The translations under genes were made by a program, and so were the position numbers. A stretch of DNA of 64,000 nt. Source: Triglochin maritima (Eukaryota; Streptophyta; Magnoliopsida; Alismatales; Juncaginaceae). The stretch lies in NCBI GenBank assembly GCA_963682175.1, contig OY821784.1:34081621-34145620 (forward strand), written 5' to 3'. Of this stretch, positions 33,925 to 43,356 are shown in pieces (position 1 is the stretch's first letter; every line of letters starts with the position of its first letter). Below the pieces are notes generated by a model. It was not told where the DNA came from, ran no database searches, and saw nothing but the letters and a program-made list of their open reading frames with translations.

Positions 33925-35402
33925 TGTAGGATCGTGTGGGTTATGGGTCCACAATTAAGGCTAATTAACAAATATAATCCTAAACAAACTCTACTTGCAA
34001 GTCAAAAGATGATGCAGCGGAATTTAAAACAAATACAAGTAAGTAGGGAAGAAATAAGAAAACCACAATCACACGGGGATTTTATAGAGGTTCGGCATCC
34101 TACCCGGGTCATAGTCCTCTCTTGTAAGCTCCGCTCGACTCCGCGAGCTCCGCCTACCATCTTCACTAACCACTCCCCGTTCCGGGCCGGGAGAGAACGC
34201 CTTTACACCACAAGCACTGCGAACAACCTCGCTTGCTTGAATTCTTCCTCTCACAATCCGAGAGGGACACTTCGGGCTTTCACCGAAGTCCTTGCTTCCT
34301 TTGACAAACAATTGAGTGGAGCAACACTCTCTAATTCTTGAGCACACTTGAGTAGGATTGGAATTTTGACTAAAGTGTGGAAGGTTTGAAGCTTTGAGTG
34401 TTTGAGATTCTCTCTAATGTTTTGGACAAGTTTGTAGTGGGAGAGTTGTGTCAAAATGTGTTTTACAACTCTATTTATAAGCATTAGAGATTTCTAGCCG
34501 TTTGGACAAGATTTAATTGGGTTTTGTGCAAAGCACACAAGGCAGAAAATCGGGCTGCAAATATGTCCAGAAACGGTCGACCGAAAGGTGAAACGGTCGA
34601 CCGAACTCTTGGGTTCGTTAAAGACACGGTCGACCGAAATATGGAATGGTCGACTGAACTCTTAAGTTTGTTAATGAAACGGTCGACCAAACAGGGTAAC
34701 CGGTCGACCGAACTTATGTTTCGGTAGAGGGAAAAATAGATCGGTTGAACGAAATAGTATCGACCGATAGCAGGGATTTTTTTTGACAAGATTAAACGGT
34801 CGACCGGACTGGGAAAATGGTTCGACCGTTGGTAAAGTACATGGGGGTGTATATTGTTTTAATACGAATACGACCGTTGGGTATATACGACAAAAATAAC
34901 GGTCGGAAAAGTAAGTTCAAACGGTCGACCGAAAGAGATGGTGCGGTCGACCGAAACCAGACAGGGAAACACAAATAGAATGCTTGATCATCCGGTCGAC
35001 CGAACGACATGTTGCGGTCGACCGTTTTGGTTTCAGACAACTAAGGTTCAAGTTTGGTGTTTTCCGGTCTAAGTTTGGGTGATCTATTGAAGTCCAAATA
35101 ATGTGAATTTTTGTGTGAGACTTCTATAGGGAACCTAGTGTGTGTTCAAGTTGATTTTAGCTCAAGTATGCTCAATATACACAAGTTCCTAAAGACTAAA
35201 AGAAATGCACAATACATGTCTTCAAATGAGCTTGATTACATGTCTTGACTTGATTTCCTTTCTTCCTTGAGTCTTGATCACCTGTAGAGGTTAGCACAAA
35301 GCAATATATATGCAATGCAATATGTGTGCTACTCTACATGATCATAATTAAGATTAGGTTAATTAAATCATCAAAACATAGATTAAGGCCAAAAAGCCAA
35401 CA
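33925..35402 (-). repeat. 3' LTR of the outer Sirevirus-like element (1478 bp)
   Basis: Between about 34575 and 35030 it holds about nine exact copies of the 10-bp palindrome CGGTCGACCG plus several one-base variants. A TATA box lies at about 34490-34476 on the minus strand (CTTATAAATAGAG). Known Sireviruses also carry palindrome clusters upstream of the TATA box, which supports the lineage call. Confidence 0.85.
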
Positions 35403-36034
35403 ATCTCCCCCTTTTTGATGATGACAACCTATATCTTAACTCTATCTTAAAACATGGAATTTGTATTTGTAAACTATGCATATTAATGCTCCCCCTATGG
35501 ATGTGCATAGTTTTTGTTCAATTTTATGCCAAATTCTAAGTTACCCCTTTAATTATCTCCCCCCTTTGACATCCATCAAAAACAAAAATAATTATGACTT
35601 TAAGCATAGAATTTGGATGTCTTGTAATGAAGTTGCTCTCCCTAAATTTTGCACTTCATTACACTAATAAAAGATATAACATTTAAGCTCCCCCTATCAA
35701 TAATGCTAGATGAAAACTATGAATATGATTCAAGTTAATTTCATTTAAGTTTCAACTTAGGCCTTATTCTAACATCCATTTAAAAATTTGACATTTATAA
35801 TCAATGGATGTGATAAATGATTTGCAATGAATAGGGTTAATGATTTGCAATGAATTAAACAACTAAGGATATGACAATTAAGCATATTAACTAGATTGGA
35901 GTTAATTTTTCAGAAAATTCAAAGATAGAAATTTTATACCAAACTTGAATTTGATTAGCTCCAGTCTTGACTTGGTGATGCAACCGGATTCGAATTTGAC
36001 GCTTTGGCTCACCCGGTCACCACCAATCTCCTCT
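35403..36034 (-). other. 3' untranslated region of the outer element with repeated polypurine tracts
   Basis: Read on the minus strand it holds several AGGGGGAG-like tracts (RC of CTCCCCC at about 35490, 35556 and 35689) before the final one next to the LTR. Multiple polypurine tracts are known from Sireviruses. No pol sequence is present. Confidence 0.7.
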
Positions 36035-37027
36035 TTAAGCACCTACAAGTGTAGATTTAGGTACCCAAACAACTTTGGGTCCTTGAATGTTAGTTTTGGG
36101 AACCCAAACCATTTTGGTTTTAGGAGCCCACACACTTGAGGAACTATGGTTAATGAACATATGCTTGCCATTTAATGTAGTTTGAGATACATGGTTTTTC
36201 AATTTTGAATTGTAACCTAAACCATGTTTTTGCAAGGATTGCCTTTGACTACCTAATAACATGTTGAGCATATGAGTTCCATTTGTGAATCTTTCTAAAT
36301 CTTTTCTTAATTGCAAATTACAAGCTTGAAGATTTAGTTGATCACAATCTATGGGTGTTGCTCTTAATTTATCAATATTTGATGCATTCTTTTCAAATTT
36401 AGCAATCAACTCATTCTTCTCATTCATGCATGTTTCAATTTGGCTTTGGAGATCTTTGATTAACTTTCTAGCACTTTTGTTTTTATCACAAATGATCTCA
36501 TATTGTTTAGCTAAGTCATGAAATGCATTTTGAAGCTCATCGTGTGTATAAGTTTCTTCATTAACACTAGAATGTGAGCTATCACTATAATATGACTTAG
36601 TTGAGCATGAATTACTAGAGCAAGAGTTAGATTCTACCTCACTTCCTTCATCTTGAATGGCCATGTAGCACATGTGTGCATATTCGTTTGTTGATGAAGG
36701 TGTGGTTGATTTGGATGACGATGAAGACGATGAATCGTCCCATGTAGCCTTGTGAGCTTCCAACCTCTTCTCTTTTCTCTTACTCTTCTCATTTTCTCTC
36801 CTTCTCTCTCTCCTCTCATTTTTCTTCTCCTTCTCTTTTCTCTCATTTCCACTCTCTTCCTTCTCCTTCTTTTCTCTCTTTTCACTCCTTCTACCTCTTC
36901 TTTCATTCTTTTCTTCTTTATCCTTCTTGAGGTATTTGAAGAAGTCTTTTGCTAGGACTTCAATGTCCTCATCTTCTACACTCTTCCTTGGTTGGTCAAT
37001 GTTTGCATGTAATCCCAAGGTGTGTTT
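36035..37027 (-). pseudogene. Outer-element gag, C-terminal part
   Basis: It resumes at HTLGLHANIDQ and runs through a strongly charged Lys/Glu/Arg stretch (KEKEES, ERRERRREN), HKATWDDSSSS, a Ser/Asn-rich patch, a probable coiled coil (DELQNAFHDLAKQYEI to about NLQLRKDLERF), and ends KVVWVPKSTLVGA with a stop at 36035. In complete Sireviruses a CCHC knuckle lies before the WVPK region; none is present here. The frame is open over this whole part, so the older element kept this region intact apart from the insertion. Confidence 0.85.
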
Positions 37028-38649
37028 TGTTGGCCTTTTGGCCTTAATCCGTATTTTGATGATGTATTTCAACCTAATCTTAATTAGGACATGTAGATTA
37101 GCACATGTAGTATAATGGTATACATGTTGTATTGTGCTAACATCTACAGGTGATCAAGACTCAAGAAAGAAGAAAAATCAAGTCAAGACATGTAATCAAG
37201 CTAGGATTGAAGACATGTAATTTTATATTTCTTTGAGTATTAGGAACTTATGTAAATTGAGCATAACTTAAGCTAATATGCATGCATTCACACACTAGGT
37301 TCCTTGTAGGAGTCACACACAAAATATCATATAATTTGGACTCCATTAGATCACCCAAACACCTAAAACATTGGTCGCCAGTCTACCTGAGTTCGGTCGA
37401 CCGTTCACCTTTCGGTCGACCGGTTATACACAATATTTGTTATACCAGACCAATTCGTTCGACCGATTCCACCTTCTATTAACCGATTACCCAGACCTGT
37501 TCGGTCGACCGGTAGACCTTCGGTCGACCGTTTCGTTTGCCATTTCTGGTAAAAATACGACCGTTTTATTTGTCGTATTATACAACGGTCGTATACACAT
37601 TTTTCCTATATACACCCCCAAATACTTTTGAACCGGTCGAACAAAATACCATTTTCGGTCGACCGTTTAATTCGTGAAAAACCCCCTGCTATCGGTCGAC
37701 ACAAGTTTGTCCAACCGATCAAGATTTCTCTCTACCGAACCCAGTAGTTCGGTCGACCGGTACCTGCTCGGTCGACCGTTGACCTATAGAACTTAAGTGA
37801 TTCGGTCGACCAGTACCTTTGTTCGGTCAACCGATCCATCAACAGACTCAAGGGTTCGGTCGACCGATACACCTTTCGGTCGACCGTTTCTGGACAGATT
37901 TCTGAACCCGATTTTCTGTTTTGTGTATCTTGCACAAAACCCAATCAAATCTTGTCCAAACGGCTAGAAATCTTTAGGAGCTTATAAATAGAGGTTCACA
38001 CTTAGTTTTCCACAAGATTTCACAACTCCAAAGTGTCAAACTTATAGTGAGATTTTCCACAACCTCAAAGCTCCCAATTAGTGATCTTAAGCCTCACATC
38101 TACACATCATTCATCATACAATCAATCTAGCATCTGTTGTGCTCAATACTAGAAGAGTGAGTTCCACTCCAAATGTTGTCAAGAGAGCAAGGGTCTTGGT
38201 GAAAGCCCAAGACAAAGTGAGCAAGGGTCTTGGTGAAAGCCCAAGACAAAGTGAGCAAGGGTCTTGGTGAAAGCCCAAGACAAGAAGTAGAGATTTCGGT
38301 GAAAGCCCGAAGTGATCCTCTCGGGTTGTGAGAGGTGGTGCCAAGCTCGGCGAGGGTTGTTCGCGAGCTTGAAGACTTGTAAAAGGCGTTGCTCCCGGCC
38401 CGGAACGGGGAGGCATAGTGAAGACGCAAGAGGAGCTCGAACGGGGATTCGAGAGGGGCTTGCAAGAGAGGACGTAGGCGCGGCCGAACCTCTGTAAATC
38501 CGACGCGTCTTTGTGTGGTTTGCATTGTCTTTCTTTCCTACTTGTGTTTGATTTGTTTTTAATTTCCGCTGCACATCTTTGATCTATCGACCGAGTAGTT
38601 AATTAGGGCTTAATCGTGATTAGTTTGTGGACCCATAGACCCACACGAT
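37028..38649 (+). repeat. 5' LTR of the inner element
   Basis: It starts TGTTGGCCTTTTGGCC. Nine exact CGGTCGACCG palindromes lie between about 37394 and 37886, then the TATA box CTTATAAATAGAGG at about 37981. The 34-bp unit AGCAAGGGTCTTGGTGAAAG.. is repeated three times at 38188-38290 in the R-U5 part. The last bases differ from the right LTR: after CACACGAT it reads TGGGAAGACAAT before the primer-binding site, where the right LTR has CCTACA. The boundary is therefore set at the end of the shared text. Confidence 0.85.
38188..38290 (+). repeat. 34-bp repeat, three tandem copies, in the LTR R-U5 region
   Basis: AGCAAGGGTCTTGGTGAAAG followed by CCCAAGACAAAGTG, three times, the last ending CAAGAAG. 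Each unit holds the inverted pair GTCTTGG/CCAAGAC and can form a hairpin. The same array is at 42182-42284. The outer element's LTRs have only a single related GGGCTTTCACCGAAGTCC-like motif. Confidence 0.9.
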
Positions 38650-38711
38650 TGGGAAGACAATTGGTATCAGAGCCTTGTTAGCTAAATTCTATACTTAATC
38701 GTATTTTTAGC

Positions 38712-40340
38712 ATGGCTAGCACATCTAATCACTTAGAGGGTTTATGCACCACAAGGCCTCCTTTGCTTAATGGGTCAAATTATGATTATTGGAAAAATAG
38801 AATGAAAATCTTTTTAATATCAAATGACCTTAAGTATTGGAAGTTTATTCAAACTCCATACATCCCCCCAAATGAAAATGAGTTAGATTCTTTATCTAGG
38901 CCTCAAATGAAAGAAATTGAAATGAATTCAAAAATTATGAATATTCTTTATTGTGGCCTTAATGAGGGAGAATACAATAGAATTAGGGGATGTGAAAGTG
39001 CCAATGAAATATGGCATAGGTTACAAATGCATCATGAGGGTGATAGCAAAACCAAAGAAACTAGGATAAGTCTCCTCATGCATAAATATGAAATATTTTC
39101 AATGCAAATCGGTGAGAACATAAGCGACATGAACACTCGCTTCACCGATATTACTAACTCTCTTTTGATTCTTGGAAGAAGGATAAATGAAGGAGAGATG
39201 ACTCGGAAATTCCTCCGATCATTGAGCAACGATTGGGAAGACAAGGTCGTCGCAATTGAAGAATCGCACGATCTTTCCAAATTGAAGATGGAGGAACTCA
39301 TTGGAAATCTCATGGCCTATGAGCTTCAATTGAGTCATCGCAAAGAAAAAGAAGCTTCCAAGAAAACTCCTACTATGGCCTTACATGCAGATTTTGAGGA
39401 GCAAAATAGAGAAGATGAAGAAGAAGAAATCGTGGTCCTTGCCCAAGATTTTTTCAAATACCTCAAGAATAAAGAAGACAAAATTGAAAGAAGGGGTATT
39501 AGGATTGAGAGAAGAGAAAAGAAGGAGAAGGAGGAAAGCAAAATTGAGAGAAAAGAAGGGGAGAAAAAGAGGGAGAAAAGAAAAGAGAAGGGAAGGAGCA
39601 AGAGAAGAGAAAGGAGAGAAGAAGCTCACAAAGCTACATGGGATGACTCATCATCACCATCAACATCATCTTCCACCTTGCATAGTAGAGGAGAATTTGC
39701 TTACTCATGTCACATGGCAATTGAAGATGAATTGAGTGAGGTAGCCTCTAACTCTTCTATTTCTAATTCTTGCTCATCTAGAGATCTTAGTGATAGCTCA
39801 ATCTCAAGTGCATCTAATGAAACATTTACTAAAGATGAGCTTCAAAAAGCATTTCATGAGTTAGTTAAACAATATGAGATCATTTGTGAAAAGAACAAAA
39901 ATGCTAGAAAAACTATAAATGATCTCAAATGCCAAATTGAATTAATCATGAATGAAAAGAATGAGGTGATTGCTAGACTTGAATCAAATGAATCATCACT
40001 TGCTAGTCTAAGTAAAACACCCATTATTGATGAACATGTAGATCTTAAAGCTTCAAATATGCAATTAAGAAAAGATCTTGAAATGTTCACTAAAGGGACA
40101 AAAATGCTTGATATGCTTTTGAGTAGTCAAAGACAATCATTAGCTAAACATTGTTTAGGATACAATGTGCATTTGAAAAACCATGTATCTCATACTACTT
40201 TAAATGGCAAGCATTTATTTGTTAAATCTAGTTCCTCAAGTGTGTGGGCACCCAAAACCAAAATGGTTTGGATCCCAAAAACTAATGTTCAAGGACCCAA
40301 AGTTGTTTGGGTACCTAAATCTACACTTGTAGGAGCTTGA
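38712..40340 (+). CDS. Sirevirus-like gag protein, intact 542-codon frame
   Basis: The Met at 38712 (MASTSNHLEGLC) follows the primer-binding site by about 40 bases. Residues 1-220 form a copia gag UBN2/DUF4219-type domain: LLNGSNYDYWKNRMKIFL, EIWHRLQMHHEGD, RFTDITNSLLILGRRINE and FLRSLSNDWEDKVVAIEE. Residues 235-305 are almost all Glu, Lys and Arg; then come HKATWDD, a Ser-rich patch and a coiled coil (about 375-470). It ends with three W-x-PK-type words (VWAPKTK, VWIPKTN, VWVPKST) and a stop. The CCHC knuckle expected before this end in Sirevirus gag is absent. The usual role of gag is to package the RNA in a particle; mobility would need pol from another element. No stops or frameshifts are seen. 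Confidence 0.9.
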   Translation: MASTSNHLEGLCTTRPPLLNGSNYDYWKNRMKIFLISNDLKYWKFIQTPYIPPNENELDSLSRPQMKEIEMNSKIMNILYCGLNEGEYNRIRGCESANEIWHRLQMHHEGDSKTKETRISLLMHKYEIFSMQIGENISDMNTRFTDITNSLLILGRRINEGEMTRKFLRSLSNDWEDKVVAIEESHDLSKLKMEELIGNLMAYELQLSHRKEKEASKKTPTMALHADFEEQNREDEEEEIVVLAQDFFKYLKNKEDKIERRGIRIERREKKEKEESKIERKEGEKKREKRKEKGRSKRRERREEAHKATWDDSSSPSTSSSTLHSRGEFAYSCHMAIEDELSEVASNSSISNSCSSRDLSDSSISSASNETFTKDELQKAFHELVKQYEIICEKNKNARKTINDLKCQIELIMNEKNEVIARLESNESSLASLSKTPIIDEHVDLKASNMQLRKDLEMFTKGTKMLDMLLSSQRQSLAKHCLGYNVHLKNHVSHTTLNGKHLFVKSSSSSVWAPKTKMVWIPKTNVQGPKVVWVPKSTLVGA

Positions 40341-41021
40341 GGAAAAGATTGGTGGTGACCGGGTGAGCCAAAGCGTCGAATTCGAATCCGGTTGCATCAC
40401 CAAATCAAGATTGGAGCTATTCAAGATTCAAGTTTGGTATAAAAATTTCTATCTCTAAAATTTCTGAAAAAGAGCTCTAATCTAGTTAATATGCTTAATT
40501 GTCATATCCTTAGAGTTTAATTCATTGCAAATCATATACCCTATTCATTGCAAATCTTTTACCACATCCATTGATTTTAAATGTCAAATTTTAAATGGAT
40601 GTTAGAATAAGGCTTAAGTTGAAACTTAAATGAACTTAACTTGAATCATATTAATAGTTTTCATCTAGCCTTATTGATAGGGGGAGCTTAATAGTTATAT
40701 CTTTTATTAGAGTAATGAAGTGCAAAATTTAGGGGGAGCATCTTCATTACAAATGACATCCTACAGTGAACTCAAATAGTTATATATAATTGTCAATGGG
40801 GGAGAAATTTCAATGCATATATTACATTGATTATTGTATGTTTTTGATGGATGTCAAAGGGGGAGAAATAATAAATTAGGGAAACTTGAAATTAACATGA
40901 AATTGTCAAGATAAACTATGCACATCCATAGGGGGAGCATTTATATGCATAGTTTACATACACAAATTTCAAGTATTAGGTTGGTTTAAGATATAGGTTG
41001 CCATCATCAAAAAGGGGAGAT
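40341..41021 (+). other. 3' untranslated region of the inner element with five or six polypurine tracts
   Basis: AGGGGGAG-type tracts occur at about 40680, 40733, 40798, 40859 and 40932, with the last, AAAAAGGGGAGA, next to the LTR. The sequence between them mirrors the outer element's 3' region (ATGGATGTCAAAGGGGGAG-like text). No other gene. Confidence 0.8.
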
Positions 41022-42649
41022 TGTTGGCCTTTTGGCCTTAATCCGTATTTTGATGATGTATTTCAACCTAATCTTAATTAGGACATGTAGATTAGCACAT
41101 GTAGTATAATGGTATACATGTTGTATTGTGCTAACATCTACAGGTGATCAAGACTCAAGAAAGAAGAAAAATCAAGTCAAGACATGTAATCAAGCTAGGA
41201 TTGAAGACATGTAATTTTATATTTCTTTGAGTATTAGGAACTTATGTAAATTGAGCATAACTTAAGCTAATATGCATGCATTCACACACTAGGTTCCTTG
41301 TAGGAGTCACACACAAAATATCATATAATTTGGACTCCATTAGATCACCCAAACACCTAAAACATTGGTCGCCAGTCTACCTGAGTTCGGTCGACCGTTC
41401 ACCTTTCGGTCGACCGGTTATACACAATATTTGTTATACCAGACCAATTCGTTCGACCGATTCCACCTTCTATTAACCGATTACCCAGACCTGTTCGGTC
41501 GACCGGTAGACCTTCGGTCGACCGTTTCGTTTGCCATTTCTGGTAAAAATACGACCGTTTTATTTGTCGTATTATACAACGGTCGTATACACATTTTTCC
41601 TATATACACCCCCAAATACTTTTGAACCGGTCGAACAAAATACCATTTTCGGTCGACCGTTTAATTCGTGAAAAACCCCCTGCTATCGGTCGACACAAGT
41701 TTGTCCAACCGATCAAGATTTCTCTCTACCGAACCCAGTAGTTCGGTCGACCGGTACCTGCTCGGTCGACCGTTGACCTATAGAACTTAAGTGATTCGGT
41801 CGACCAGTACCTTTGTTCGGTCAACCGATCCATCAACAGACTCAAGGGTTCGGTCGACCGATACACCTTTCGGTCGACCGTTTCTGGACAGATTTCTGAA
41901 CCCGATTTTCTGTTTTGTGTATCTTGCACAAAACCCAATCAAATCTTGTCCAAACGGCTAGAAATCTTTAGGAGCTTATAAATAGAGGTTCACACTTAGT
42001 TTTCCACAAGATTTCACAACTCCAAAGTGTCAAACTTATAGTGAGATTTTCCACAACCTCAAAGCTCCCAATTAGTGATCTTAAGCCTCACATCTACACA
42101 TCATTCATCATACAATCAATCTAGCATCTGTTGTGCTCAATACTAGAAGAGTGAGTTCCACTCCAAATGTTGTCAAGAGAGCAAGGGTCTTGGTGAAAGC
42201 CCAAGACAAAGTGAGCAAGGGTCTTGGTGAAAGCCCAAGACAAAGTGAGCAAGGGTCTTGGTGAAAGCCCAAGACAAGAAGTAGAGATTTCGGTGAAAGC
42301 CCGAAGTGATCCTCTCGGGTTGTGAGAGGTGGTGCCAAGCTCGGCGAGGGTTGTTCGCGAGCTTGAAGACTTGTAAAAGGCGTTGCTCCCGGCCCGGAAC
42401 GGGGAGGCATAGTGAAGACGCAAGAGGAGCTCGAACGGGGATTCGAGAGGGGCTTGCAAGAGAGGACGTAGGCGCGGCCGAACCTCTGTAAATCCGACGC
42501 GTCTTTGTGTGGTTTGCATTGTCTTTCTTTCCTACTTGTGTTTGATTTGTTTTTAATTTCCGCTGCACATCTTTGATCTATCGACCGAGTAGTTAATTAG
42601 GGCTTAATCGTGATTAGTTTGTGGACCCATAGACCCACACGATCCTACA
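41022..42649 (+). repeat. 3' LTR of the inner element (1628 bp)
   Basis: Same content as 37028-38649, shifted by 3994 bases, with the regular end GATCCTACA followed by the TGTTT target duplication. Nine CGGTCGACCG palindromes (about 41388-41880), TATA box at about 41975, and 34-bp triple repeat at 42182-42284. Confidence 0.88.
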
Positions 42650-42654
42650 TGTTT

Positions 42655-43304
42655 GTTCTTGGAGGCTTCCTTCTCCTTTCGATGGTTGATTTGGAGTTCA
42701 TACGCCATGAGATTTCCAACGAGTTCCTCCATCTTTAATTTAGAAAGATCATGTGCCTCTTCAATTGCGATGACTTTGTCTTCCCAATCGATGCTAAGTG
42801 ACCGGAGGAACTTTCTTGTCATCTCTCCTTCATTGATTTTTCTTCCAAGAACCAAAAGAGAGTGATATCGGTGAAGCGACTGTTCATTTCGCTTATGTTT
42901 TCACCGATTTGCATAGAAAAAATCTCATATTTATGCATGAGGAGACTAATGTGGGTTTCCTTAGTTTTGCTATCCCCCTCATGATGCATTTGTAGTCTAT
43001 GCCAAATCTCATATGCACTAACACAACCTCTAATCCTATTATATTCACCCTCATTAAGGCCACAATACAAGATGCTCATGATTTTTGAATTCATTTCGAT
43101 TTCTTTCATTTTGGGTCTTGTAAGTGAATCTAATTCATCTTCATTTGGGGGTGTGTATGGATTTTGGGGAAACATCCAATACTTGAGGTCATTAGAAATT
43201 AGGAAAATCTTCATCCTATTCTTCCAATAATCATAGTTAGACCCATTTAGCAATGGAGGTCGAGTTGCGCATAATCCCTCTACGTGATTAGATGTACTAG
43301 TCAT
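42655..43304 (-). pseudogene. Outer-element gag, N-terminal part
   Basis: The frame begins with the codon for MTSTSNHVEGLC at 43304, shortly after the primer-binding site. It carries LLNGSNYDYWKNRMKIFL, EIWHRLQMHHEGDSKTKE and RFTDIT, typical of the copia gag UBN2/DUF4219 domain. A frameshift near 42850 separates this from INEGEMTRKFLRSL. The gene is then cut at 42655 by the inner element with the TGTTT duplication and resumes at 37027. Nine-tenths similar in layout to the intact inner gag, so it is a dead sister copy. Confidence 0.85.
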
Positions 43305-43356
43305 GCTAAAGATACGATTAAGTATACGATTTAGCGCACAAGGCTCTGATACCATA

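Larger units (their letters stand above)
37028..42649 (+). mobile_element. Sirevirus-like gag-only LTR retrotransposon, plus strand (inner nest, young)
   Basis: Flanked by TGTTT duplications (37023-37027, 42650-42654). The left LTR starts at 37028 and the right LTR is 41022-42649; by eye they are identical over about 1622 bases. PBS TGGTATCAGAGC at 38662-38673; polypurine tract AAAAAGGGGAGA just before 41022. The single gene is a 542-codon gag-like frame. There is no pol and only 0.68 kb between gag and the 3' LTR. It inserted in reverse orientation into the gag gene of the outer element of the same lineage. Confidence 0.9.

Noticed and set aside
37394..37886. Regularly recurring palindromes resembling a CRISPR-like array
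   Set aside because: Spacing is irregular, the spacers are not unique inserts, and the array lies inside LTRs of a plant retrotransposon.
39335..39629. Minus-strand Ser/Phe/Leu-rich frames opposite the gag charged block
   Set aside because: They are the complement of a Glu/Lys/Arg repeat-like coding stretch, not separate membrane proteins.
41276..42568. Several open frames in the inner LTRs, with the same set at 37282-38574
   Set aside because: They are duplicated only because the two LTRs are near-identical; they consist of palindrome and tandem-repeat translations and have no known domain.
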